Both the position numbers and the translations under genes were made by a program. The notes under the pieces were generated by a model that ran no database searches, was not told the origin of the DNA, and worked only from the letters and a program-made list of their open reading frames with translations. This document shows, piece by piece, positions 1 to 4,685 of a stretch of DNA of 7,306 nt (position 1 is the first letter of the stretch; every line of letters starts with the position of its first letter). The DNA comes from Candidatus Gastranaerophilales bacterium (lineage in GTDB: Bacteria > Cyanobacteriota > Vampirovibrionia > Gastranaerophilales > Gastranaerophilaceae). The stretch spans positions 1 to 7,306 of the forward strand of contig CALUUL010000078.1 of NCBI GenBank assembly GCA_944323945.1, read 5' to 3'.

Positions 1-22
1 ATCTAGATTGAAAATCAAAAAA

Positions 23-72
23 GTTCGGATGTTGCTCAAAAAAAGCCTATTTTGACTTTTAAACATCCGAAC
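23..72. repeat. 11-bp inverted repeat in the left chromosomal flank
   Basis: GTTCGGATGTT (23-33) and its exact reverse complement AACATCCGAAC (62-72) are separated by 28 bases that can pair further (caaaa with ttttg). It lies outside the element in chromosomal DNA, where no coding frame is visible. It could be a transcript hairpin or part of a dispersed chromosomal repeat; the window gives no second copy to decide. Confidence 0.6.
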
Positions 73-94
73 CAGTATAACTACTTGATATATA

Positions 95-122
95 AAGAAA
101 AAACCGTCATTTCTGACGGTTT
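95..122 (-). terminator. Intrinsic terminator in the left chromosomal flank, probably the original tRNA-Gln terminator
   Basis: A 9-bp perfect stem (AAACCGTCA at 101-109 with TGACGGTTT at 114-122, loop tttc) is followed on the minus strand by TTTTTT. It lies 9 bp outside attL. If the element is removed in silico, this hairpin falls directly downstream of the tRNA-Gln 3' end in the right orientation, so it was probably the tRNA's terminator before insertion (inference). On the plus strand the U tract is poor (TTTGTATT). Confidence 0.75.
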
Positions 123-130
123 GTATTCTG

Positions 131-147
131 TGGCTGGGGTGGCTGGA
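131..147. repeat. attL, 17-bp direct repeat of the tRNA-Gln 3' end
   Basis: TGGCTGGGGTGGCTGGA is identical to 7231-7247. The base on each side differs from the other copy (g/t before, a/t after), so the identity ends exactly at 17 bp. It corresponds to the last 17 nt of the tRNA (CCA, acceptor 3' strand and part of the T arm). Only this fragment is present here, with no full second tRNA gene, as expected for the end distal to an intact target tRNA. Confidence 0.88.
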
Positions 148-221
148 AGCTCTTTGTTTGAGTCTTTAACCTTTTGAAAATCAGCCAAAAAATTTATTTT
201 AGACCCGTTTTCTTATGCTAT

Positions 222-243
222 CTTGTGACGCATAGTTCGGCAC
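222..243 (+). repeat. Left subterminal repeat, possible integrase arm or excisionase site
   Basis: The 22 bases from 222 begin CTTGTGACGCATAGTT and end GGCAC. They match 7134-7156 at the other end, sharing CTTGTG, GCATAGTT and GGCAC in the same order with a one-base length difference. The repeat is 75 bp inside attL, a typical distance for arm-type sites of tyrosine integrases. Flanking ATCTTGT (220-226) and ACAAGAT (250-256) add weak dyad symmetry. Confidence 0.55.
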
Positions 244-346
244 CATTTAACAAGATGGGTTTAGGTTGTCAAGTATTTTTCAATATAAAATTCCACAATT
301 ACAAAATTTAATTGCTAACGAATAAATAAAATTGAGTATTTTATTT

Positions 347-376
347 TTGTATTTTGGCAAGAATATGAAGTAAAAT
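347..376 (+). promoter_or_regulatory. Possible promoter for the HUH nuclease operon
   Basis: TTGTAT (347-352), an 18-base spacer and TAAAAT (371-376) give a fair -10 and a weak -35. Transcription would start near 383, exactly at the beginning of the overlapping inverted repeats at 384-426, leaving a leader of about 160 nt. The surroundings are AT-rich, so such matches arise easily by chance. Confidence 0.3.
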
Positions 377-383
377 ATCTCTG

Positions 384-426
384 TGCTGATGATTTTAGGG
401 AATATCAATCATCAGCAGATATTCCC
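384..426 (+). repeat. Two overlapping, mutually exclusive inverted repeats
   Basis: Stem A is 11 bp: TGCTGATGATT (384-394) with AATCATCAGCA (407-417). Stem B is 9 bp: GGGAATATC (398-406) with GATATTCCC (418-426). Both are perfect. The arms interleave as A-B-A'-B' with no bases between B and A' or between A' and B', so the two hairpins cannot form together. There is no T run after either, so a plain intrinsic terminator is unlikely. It could be a switch in a leader RNA or a cruciform region of a replication origin. Confidence 0.7.
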
Positions 427-440
427 ACAATAAAAGATTT

Positions 441-518
441 ATAGCGATGGTGTTGTTTATTCGCCCATCTAAATAAATCTTCAAATAAAACTACAAACAA
501 GCGATAAACCATCGCTAT
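441..518 (+). repeat. Long interrupted inverted repeat upstream of the HUH nuclease, origin candidate
   Basis: ATAGCGATGGT (441-451) pairs exactly with ACCATCGCTAT (508-518). Inside it, TTTAT-T-CGC (456-464) can pair with GCGATAAA (501-508) around a 36-base AT-rich loop (465-500). A competing short hairpin GATGG/CCATC (446-450 with 465-469) is also possible. The ribosome-binding site of the next gene starts 16 bases later. A hairpin with an A/T-rich single-stranded loop next to the gene of its own initiator is a common arrangement for a rolling-circle double-strand origin, but no nick site can be named here. Confidence 0.5.
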
Positions 519-546
519 TATTAACTATTACCCAAAGGAAATTATT

Positions 547-957
547 ATGAAAATATTTATGACATTTAACCCACATATAGAAAATTTATCACAAAGAAAT
601 TTAATGATAAATTTTAGAAAATCACTTCAAAAATATTATAGAAAAACACTTGGCTCACGCTATTATAAACACAAAGACAAACAATATCAAATAGGTGTAT
701 TTCAAGAAGTAGGGTCTAGGGACTTCAAGCAACCACATTTACATATCATCATTGATTTGCCACTAAACAAAGTCAAAGAACTACACCACTTTTTAAGTAA
801 TGAGCTTAAAAACATTTATCCATCGCTAACCACAGATTGCCAGATTATCAAATCTGGCAAATATGACGAGCAAAATGTTTATTTTTATTGCCTTAAAGAA
901 GGGCAATCTATCACAACAAATTCAGACCTATATTTGCCAATTACAGATTTTAATTGA
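547..957 (+). CDS. Small HUH-family endonuclease, probable rolling-circle replication initiator (136 aa)
   Basis: The protein has the three ordered motifs of Rep-class HUH nucleases. Motif 1 is FMTFNP at residues 4-9 (compare FLTYP). Motif 2 is HLH at 64-66 in a hydrophobic strand, with E54 available as a further metal ligand. Motif 3 is V111-x2-Y114-x2-K117, the VxxYxxK pattern with catalytic Tyr, as in CRESS-DNA virus and related plasmid Reps. Such proteins nick an origin and stay covalently attached to the 5' end through the Tyr. It is only a nuclease domain, with no room for a helicase. The start has AAAGGA seven bases upstream. It is followed after 23 bases by the HTH-like gene, probably cotranscribed, and preceded by strong inverted repeats. 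IS200/IS605-type Y1 transposases have similar size and an HUH motif, but I see no matching element ends. The fold is fairly sure, the exact role less so. Confidence 0.72.
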   Translation: MKIFMTFNPHIENLSQRNLMINFRKSLQKYYRKTLGSRYYKHKDKQYQIGVFQEVGSRDFKQPHLHIIIDLPLNKVKELHHFLSNELKNIYPSLTTDCQIIKSGKYDEQNVYFYCLKEGQSITTNSDLYLPITDFN

Positions 958-980
958 TAAATACATAAAAAGGAGAATAA

Positions 981-1454
981 ATGAATTTAGAGAAAAACAC
1001 CATAAATAACCGCATAGAATCAATAATGAAAGATAACAAGGCAATCAACGACAAATTAAAATATACCTCACCAGAGAGCTTAAAAAAGGCATTAAAAGAT
1101 AAAAAAGCTAAAAACAATGACGAATTAAGACAAGCCAGAACAAAACGCTATAATATTGAACAAGAAGAAGATGCCGAATTTATCAAAGAATGTTGCCAAT
1201 ATTTACAAAAATTAGGCATAGTAAAAAGCCAAAGGCAATTCAGCCAACAATTTTTAGAAAAAAGCCAAGATTATTTAGGTGTAATAATCTGTGAAAAAAG
1301 ACAACCACCGATTAACATATTGCACCGCCTTGTCCAAAATCTTATTCAAATTCAGCCAATTTATGAAGACAAATACACCATCAGCAATTATTTAGATATT
1401 CTCATTAACAAAGGTAATCAAATAATCACTCAAAAATTGCTTAAATATCTATAA
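981..1454 (+). CDS. Helix-turn-helix-like protein, resembles DUF6626 (157 aa)
   Basis: It starts with AGGAG (971-975) five bases before ATG and lies 23 bases after the HUH nuclease gene, so the two are probably one operon. Residues 1-65 are strongly charged, Lys-rich and likely helical. Residues 66-122 form a compact helical domain with the pattern LQKLGIVKSQRQFSQQFLEKS followed by KRQPP and a leucine-spaced helix. From memory this resembles the DUF6626 type of small HTH-like domain in proteobacteria. A DNA-binding role, for example copy control or help at the origin, would suit the neighbourhood but is inference. The C-terminal third (123-157) has no recognisable motif. No transmembrane segment or signal peptide is seen. 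Confidence 0.68.
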   Translation: MNLEKNTINNRIESIMKDNKAINDKLKYTSPESLKKALKDKKAKNNDELRQARTKRYNIEQEEDAEFIKECCQYLQKLGIVKSQRQFSQQFLEKSQDYLGVIICEKRQPPINILHRLVQNLIQIQPIYEDKYTISNYLDILINKGNQIITQKLLKYL

Positions 1455-1523
1455 TTAAACCCTACTTTTAATTTTTGTTAATTGATGAATTTTGATTTTT
1501 ATAAAAAAAATTAAGGATTGAAA

Positions 1524-1709
1524 ATGGAAATAATCAGAGCATATCAGCAACTAATGACACATAATAAAAAATATTCATATATCCAAAGCGATGGTAAAAT
1601 TGTATTTAATCAAAATTGGGCTTGGATTGTTGTCTTCCAAGCCATTAACAAAAGAAATTACGCTATTATAAAATATGATAACGGGAAATATACAGTTATT
1701 GAAGTTTAA
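1524..1709 (+). CDS. Small orphan protein (61 aa)
   Basis: I do not recognise this protein. ATG at 1524 is chosen over the in-frame TTG at 1518 because AAGGA (1513-1517) touches the TTG but stands six bases before the ATG. The peptide is rich in aromatic and beta-branched residues, with strand-like stretches YSYIQSDGKIVF, WAWIVVFQAI and YAIIKYDNGKYTVIEV, suggesting a small beta-rich fold. The middle is hydrophobic but too short and interrupted for a clear membrane span. It follows the HTH-like gene by 69 bases. Its stop codon overlaps the stop of the convergent gene on the other strand (shared bases 1707-1708), and no terminator separates them. It could be an expressed accessory gene or a regulator of the nuclease operon. 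Confidence 0.55.
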   Translation: MEIIRAYQQLMTHNKKYSYIQSDGKIVFNQNWAWIVVFQAINKRNYAIIKYDNGKYTVIEV

Positions 1710-2164
1710 TCTGCATAACCATTAAAATGTGGATTGTATATTGTATAGACATCAGGTTGATTTCCTTGTTGAGGAGTCCTCTCAACATTTCCTCTTATAC
1801 ATATATTTTGTTTATCATATTTTGACCATTCTTTATCTATATATTCATTTGGGAATTCAATATAAATTGTAATACCGTCAAATGTGGTTATCCAACCTCC
1901 GCTAAAAGCACTACCGTAAAAAGTATTATATTTGCCACAATAGCCATTATTTTTATTCGAATTATTGCTTGTTACTATACCTGAAATTAGTATCCAAAAA
2001 AAGATTATTAAGAGTATATTTTGAAAACCATTACCAGAATTATTTGTTGTTGAAGAATCTGAAATATCACTTAAATATTTTTCTCTCTTTTGGTTAAAAT
2101 TTTCTTCTGAGGTAACTTCTTTTTCTTTTAACTCATTACATTTTTTTAACTTTTCATTCTTCAT
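1706..2164 (-). CDS. One-pass membrane protein with OB-like extracytoplasmic domain (152 aa)
   Basis: Residues 1-47 are charged and Lys/Glu-rich and probably cytoplasmic. Residues 48-64 are one hydrophobic span (ILLIIFFWILISGIV core). Residues 75-150 form a domain starting YCGK and containing ITIYIEFPN, NICIRGNVER and VYTIYNP. That pattern (CGK ... F.V.I ... GK.ICV.G.I ... I...P) resembles small OB-fold-like domains known from secreted and membrane proteins; this is recognition by eye. By the positive-inside rule the domain should be in the periplasm, where C76 and C122 could form a disulfide. It is the last gene of the minus-strand operon, 25 bases after the lipoprotein gene. Only a weak ribosome-binding site (GAG about 10 bases upstream) is seen. 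Function unknown. Confidence 0.68.
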   Translation of the reverse strand: MKNEKLKKCNELKEKEVTSEENFNQKREKYLSDISDSSTTNNSGNGFQNILLIIFFWILISGIVTSNNSNKNNGYCGKYNTFYGSAFSGGWITTFDGITIYIEFPNEYIDKEWSKYDKQNICIRGNVERTPQQGNQPDVYTIYNPHFNGYAD

Positions 2165-2189
2165 TTTTCATAACTCAAATTGCATAATT

Positions 2190-2573
2190 TTAATTATTAG
2201 TTTGCGATAAATTCTTCATGCGTTCTAGACAGTCATTTAACATCATCTGGCATTTGTTTTGTTCATAAGATGGAGCATTATCACGGCAATAATAACTTAT
2301 TTCATTTACACCTTGTTGCACAATAGATTTTATTTGTGGAGAAGAATCAAGACCATATTTTCTATCAAGCAAATTGCCAATAGTATTTAAAAAGCCAGAC
2401 ATATCTTTATTGGCATAAAGTTTTTGAATATGAGCAACTTGTCCAAAAATACCGGCACAATAAAAATCCTTTTCTTTATTATTAAAATTTTTAGGTAAAG
2501 AATCTGTATTATCACAACTACATAATATGCTAATCATCATTAAAAAAATTGAACTTTTATAAAATTTTGCCAT
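2190..2573 (-). CDS. Small lipoprotein, predicted inner-membrane retained (127 aa)
   Basis: A lipoprotein signal peptide is clear: positive N-terminus (K3, K6), hydrophobic core IFLMMISI and lipobox L17-C18-S19-C20, giving Cys20 as the lipidated residue. The next residue is Asp21, the Asp+2 signal that in enterobacteria keeps lipoproteins in the inner membrane; whether this host follows that rule is unknown. The mature part is about 107 residues, mostly helical, with four cysteines (39, 96, 108, 115) that could form two disulfides. I do not recognise the family. AAGGAG (2588-2583 on the minus strand) precedes the start by nine bases and lies within the end of the SLOG gene, whose stop is five bases before this ATG. 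Translation of the two is therefore probably coupled. Confidence 0.75.
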   Translation of the reverse strand: MAKFYKSSIFLMMISILCSCDNTDSLPKNFNNKEKDFYCAGIFGQVAHIQKLYANKDMSGFLNTIGNLLDRKYGLDSSPQIKSIVQQGVNEISYYCRDNAPSYEQNKCQMMLNDCLERMKNLSQTNN

Positions 2574-2578
2574 ATCAT

Positions 2579-3028
2579 TTACTCCTTATAAATTTCAGTA
2601 AGTTCAATTACCGTAACACCTTTATTTTTTGCCTTTTTGCAAATATCAAAAGCACGACCTTCATACTGATTATATGCAATAATGAAATCTGAATTTTCAA
2701 TAATCCAATTATTGCGATATACTATACACCATCTTTTATTATGAAAGTTTATTTCATCAGGAAATATAAAATCATCAAAAGGTCTTCCTTCTCTATTAAC
2801 TTCTAGCATACTTGCAACAACCAATACGATTTTAATATTGTTATATTGTTGTTTTATCTGCAAAACAGAATTATAGGCATCATTTTCATAAGCCCCTTTT
2901 TGACCAACTAAAAAGGTTTTAACATCATTATTTTTTATCAAGAATAAAACCTGTTCTTTTATTTGTTCAATAATTTCAGGTTTAGACCAAATATAATCAT
3001 TTCCAAAAAATGCACAGGTTTTACTCAT
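2579..3028 (-). CDS. SLOG/LOG-like Rossmann-fold protein (149 aa)
   Basis: The start MSKTCAFFGND matches the CxFFGHR-type first strand and glycine loop of small SLOG-superfamily proteins. Next come a helix (17-33), the strand and loop TFLVGQKGAYENDA (38-51) in the position of the FxxGGxxGFD loop, a strand IKIVLVVA (66-73), and the late pattern SDFIIAYNQYEGRAFDICKKAKNKG (113-137), equivalent to the DFII...GGA...A...AKKKGK motif. The family binds nucleotides or their derivatives. Some members are enzymes, and others act as ligand sensors in defence or conflict systems. The usual GG pair is replaced by G42-Q and E123-G here, so binding may differ. It is the first gene of the three-gene minus-strand operon. 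No strong ribosome-binding site is seen; a 10-bp inverted repeat ends eight bases upstream. Confidence 0.72.
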   Translation of the reverse strand: MSKTCAFFGNDYIWSKPEIIEQIKEQVLFLIKNNDVKTFLVGQKGAYENDAYNSVLQIKQQYNNIKIVLVVASMLEVNREGRPFDDFIFPDEINFHNKRWCIVYRNNWIIENSDFIIAYNQYEGRAFDICKKAKNKGVTVIELTEIYKE

Positions 3029-3035
3029 TTTACAT

Positions 3036-3062
3036 CTGATAAAAAATAAATGTTTTTATCAG
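3036..3062. promoter_or_regulatory. 10-bp inverted repeat in the leader of the SLOG operon, operator or hairpin
   Basis: CTGATAAAAA (3036-3045) and TTTTTATCAG (3053-3062) are perfect complements around a 7-base centre, ending eight bases before the SLOG start codon. It could be an operator for a dimeric repressor or a weak hairpin near the ribosome entry site. It is too A/T-rich to be confident, and no second copy is seen elsewhere in the window. Confidence 0.5.
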
Positions 3063-3128
3063 GATACACAAACCAACAATTATGTTCCTCTTTTAATGCA
3101 AAAAGAAAAAAAATTATTATCTTATACC

Positions 3129-3300
3129 TATCAACTCGTTAAATTCCTTGGGTTTATTGGGTTTTTAACAAATTTAATAATTAAAAATGAGTAAAGAAAA
3201 ATAAAGTAAATAACTATAAAAAAGGGGTTGATTTTATTGTTCAATTATTATGCACCTTTATTTTATATCAACTCATTGAAATTCCGATAAATAAAGTAAA
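3129..3300 (+). repeat. Imperfect direct repeats in the leader of the Mpi-like recombinase
   Basis: TATCAACTCGTTAAATTCC (3129-3147) recurs as TATCAACTCATTGAAATTCC (3266-3285), 137 bp apart. Each is followed by a copy of AATAAAGTAAA (3200-3210 and 3290-3300). An inverted ATCAACCCC lies between them (minus strand of 3224-3232). The second copy runs into the ribosome-binding site of the recombinase gene. These may be binding or crossover sites for that recombinase, or the remains of a small tandem duplication. The rest of the 3029-3310 region between the divergent genes is AT-rich, and I see no convincing promoter in it. Confidence 0.5.
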
Positions 3301-3310
3301 AGGAATTAAA

Positions 3311-3913
3311 ATGATAATTGCATATATAAGAAAAAGCACCGGCAAACAAATCTATGAACATCAAGAATATGAAATTAAAGAATATGCTAAAAAGCATAAT
3401 CTAAAAATTGATAAATGGGTAGAAGAAAGCATATCAAGCCGAAAAGAATTAAGAAAACGACAATTAGGACAATTACTTGATGAATTGCAAGAAGGAAGCA
3501 TACTTATAACAACTGAAATATCAAGATTAGGTCGCTCATTGCTTGAAGTAATGGGAATACTACAAACTTGTTTAACAAAAAATTGCCAAGTGATAACAAT
3601 TAAAGAAAATTATCATTTAGGTAATGATATACAAAGTAAGGTTTTAGCTTTTGCATTTGGTTTAAGTAGTGAAATTGAACGCAATCTAATTAGCCAAAGA
3701 ACTAAATGCTCTCTTGAAACTAAAAAAGCTGCAGGAATAAAACTTGGCAGACCTTTTGGTGCTGAATCAAAAAAACTTAAATTATCAAAAAATGCTAAAA
3801 GGATAAAAGATTTATTAGATAAAAAAGTCCCCAAAGCCCAAATAGCCAGAATTATGGGTGTGCAAAAAATAACTTTAAGGCGTTTTATAAACCGTATGGG
3901 GTGGAATATGTAA
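3311..3913 (+). CDS. Serine recombinase, Mpi (master DNA invertase) type (200 aa)
   Basis: The resolvase/invertase fold is clear. Y5-x-R7-x-S9-T carries the catalytic serine, SRLGR at 71-75 carries the active-site arginines R72 and R75, and EIERNLISQRTK at 121-132 starts the long dimer helix. A C-terminal helix-turn-helix spans about 159-195. The wording KENYHLGNDIQSKVLAFAFGLSSEIERN and KLGRPFG, and Ser in place of the usual Asp of DRLGR, match the Mpi-type invertases known from Bacteroides. Mpi flips many promoter segments there by cutting paired inverted sites. Length is normal for the family and no key residue is missing. AAAAGGA (3298-3304) precedes ATG by six bases. It faces the second serine recombinase across a shared terminator. 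Whether it inverts DNA in this element or elsewhere in the host is unknown. Confidence 0.9.
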   Translation: MIIAYIRKSTGKQIYEHQEYEIKEYAKKHNLKIDKWVEESISSRKELRKRQLGQLLDELQEGSILITTEISRLGRSLLEVMGILQTCLTKNCQVITIKENYHLGNDIQSKVLAFAFGLSSEIERNLISQRTKCSLETKKAAGIKLGRPFGAESKKLKLSKNAKRIKDLLDKKVPKAQIARIMGVQKITLRRFINRMGWNM

Positions 3914-3933
3914 TTTCTTATTATTAAAATTGT

Positions 3934-3973
3934 AAAAAAAATAACAAGAAATTTATTTTTCTTGTTATTTTTT
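3934..3973. terminator. Bidirectional terminator between the two serine recombinase genes
   Basis: AAAAAATAACAAGAAA (3936-3951) and TTTCTTGTTATTTTTT (3958-3973) are exact complements around tttatt. The A and T runs at the arms provide a U tract in both directions. The stem has only two G-C pairs but is 16 bp long. Its position 20 bases after one gene and six bases after the other fits a shared terminator. Confidence 0.75.
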
Positions 3974-3978
3974 AATGA

Positions 3979-4551
3979 CTATAATTGATATTGCTCTTTA
4001 TATCTATAAAATGTCGGTTTTGTTATTCCATATTTTTTACAAATATCACTAACCTTTACTTTATCAGCAATATCTTTTTTCAATTCTTCAATTTTTGATA
4101 ATGATAATTTTTTGCAACGCTCTTTTGAATAAACACCTTTCTCTTTGGCGATGGCAATTCCTTCTTTTTGACGCATTTTAATCATATTTCTTTCAAACTC
4201 GGCAATAGAACCGATAATTTGAAGTGTTAATTTATTAAAGGGATTATTTGTATCATCTGTAAAACGCAAATTTTCCTTAATAAAATAAATTTCAGCGTGT
4301 CTTTCTTCTGTAATAGTTTTTACAATTTGTAATAAATCATTTATATTACGAGCCAAGCGGTCAATAGAATGAACTTCAACAACATCACCTTTTCTAATCC
4401 ATTTCAACATTTCTTGTAATCTTGGGCGATTAGTTGAACCACCAGAAGCATAATCTTCAAATACTTCATCATATTTTTCAATTTCAGTTGTTTGTCTATC
4501 GATTTTTTGCGAACCATCATTTGAAGAAACTCGTGCATATAAAAATTTCAT
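3979..4551 (-). CDS. Serine recombinase, Hin/Tn3 resolvase-invertase type (190 aa)
   Basis: The N-terminal LYARVSS places the catalytic serine at S9 with R7. DRQ follows at 18-20, D64-RLARN carries R65 and R68, and IIGSIAEFERNMIKMRQKEGIA at 112-133 is the dimer/arm helix. A short C-terminal helix-turn-helix (about 155-188, ending GITKPTFYRYK) binds DNA. Length 190 is standard, and all catalytic residues are present. It is distinct from the convergent Mpi-type gene, so this is not a recent duplication. The start has AAGGGG (4564-4559) seven bases upstream. Its own promoter (4612-4585) is embedded in a cluster of five related repeats, the usual plan of a res site that both recombines and represses the gene. 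Likely jobs are resolving multimers of the excised circle or switching a segment. The substrate is not visible beyond the one site cluster. Confidence 0.9.
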   Translation of the reverse strand: MKFLYARVSSNDGSQKIDRQTTEIEKYDEVFEDYASGGSTNRPRLQEMLKWIRKGDVVEVHSIDRLARNINDLLQIVKTITEERHAEIYFIKENLRFTDDTNNPFNKLTLQIIGSIAEFERNMIKMRQKEGIAIAKEKGVYSKERCKKLSLSKIEELKKDIADKVKVSDICKKYGITKPTFYRYKEQYQL

Positions 4552-4584
4552 TTTCTAACCCCTTAAAAGTAATATTATAGTCTT

Positions 4585-4612
4585 AATATACAATTTACTT
4601 TTCAAAAGTCAA
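4585..4612 (-). promoter_or_regulatory. Promoter of the leftward serine recombinase, inside its repeat cluster
   Basis: Read on the minus strand, TTGACT (4612-4607), a 16-base spacer and TATATT (4590-4585) make a good sigma70-type promoter. Transcription would start near 4578. One repeat (4565-4577) lies at the start point and two more (4615-4639) lie directly upstream of the -35, so bound recombinase would repress its own gene. Confidence 0.55.
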
Positions 4613-4655
4613 TACAAATATTACCTTAATATTACTTTTTTTGATATGTTTTTAA

Positions 4656-4685
4656 GGTAATATTGAAGTATGCTTTAATATTACC
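4656..4685. other. 30-bp near-palindrome, candidate crossover site
   Basis: The two 15-base halves are GGTAATATTGAAGTA and, on the other strand, GGTAATATTAAAGCA, agreeing at 13 of 15 positions. A total near 28-30 bp with a central AT dinucleotide is what a serine recombinase dimer needs. It is the most symmetric part of the cluster and lies furthest from the recombinase gene. Confidence 0.5.

Larger units (their letters stand above)
148..546. other. Left-end noncoding region of the element (about 400 bp)
   Basis: I see no convincing gene here. From left to right it holds a subterminal repeat (222-243), an AT-rich stretch with a possible promoter (347-376), two overlapping inverted repeats (384-426), and a long interrupted inverted repeat (441-518) ending just before the ribosome-binding site of the HUH nuclease gene. 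The density of strong inverted repeats directly upstream of a rolling-circle-type nuclease suggests a replication origin or a structured leader (inference). Confidence 0.6.

Noticed and set aside
23..72. CRISPR repeat pair or insertion-sequence ends in the left flank
   Set aside because: Only one inverted pair exists, with no target-site duplication, transposase or further copy in the window.
131..147. A second, truncated tRNA-Gln gene
   Set aside because: Only the last 17 nt of the tRNA are present, and similarity stops abruptly at both sides. It is an attachment-site copy, not a decayed tRNA gene.
384..426. H-type RNA pseudoknot formed by the two interleaved stems
   Set aside because: There are no bases between arm A' and arm B', so no loop could cross the 11-bp stem. 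The two stems must be alternatives rather than a pseudoknot.
398..430. GGGAATATC/GATATTCCC hairpin as an intrinsic terminator
   Set aside because: It is followed by acaataaaag with no T run, and on the other strand too there is no suitable tract.
547..957. IS200/IS605-type Y1 transposase
   Set aside because: Size and HUH motif would fit, but the motif 1 and VxxYxxK patterns are more Rep-like. There is no accompanying TnpB and no obvious matching right-end hairpin downstream of the gene. It is kept only as an alternative.
1518..1523. TTG at 1518 as start of the small orphan gene
   Set aside because: The AAGGA ribosome-binding site ends at 1517, directly touching the TTG, which leaves no spacing. 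The ATG at 1524 has a normal six-base gap.
3613..3834. Open frame of 73 codons on the minus strand
   Set aside because: It lies wholly inside the Mpi-type recombinase gene on the opposite strand, has no ribosome-binding site and encodes no recognisable motif.
3979..4551. Duplication of the neighbouring serine recombinase gene
   Set aside because: Beyond the shared family motifs the two proteins differ clearly in the catalytic-region wording (SRLGR against DRLAR) and in their C-terminal HTH. They are separate lineages.
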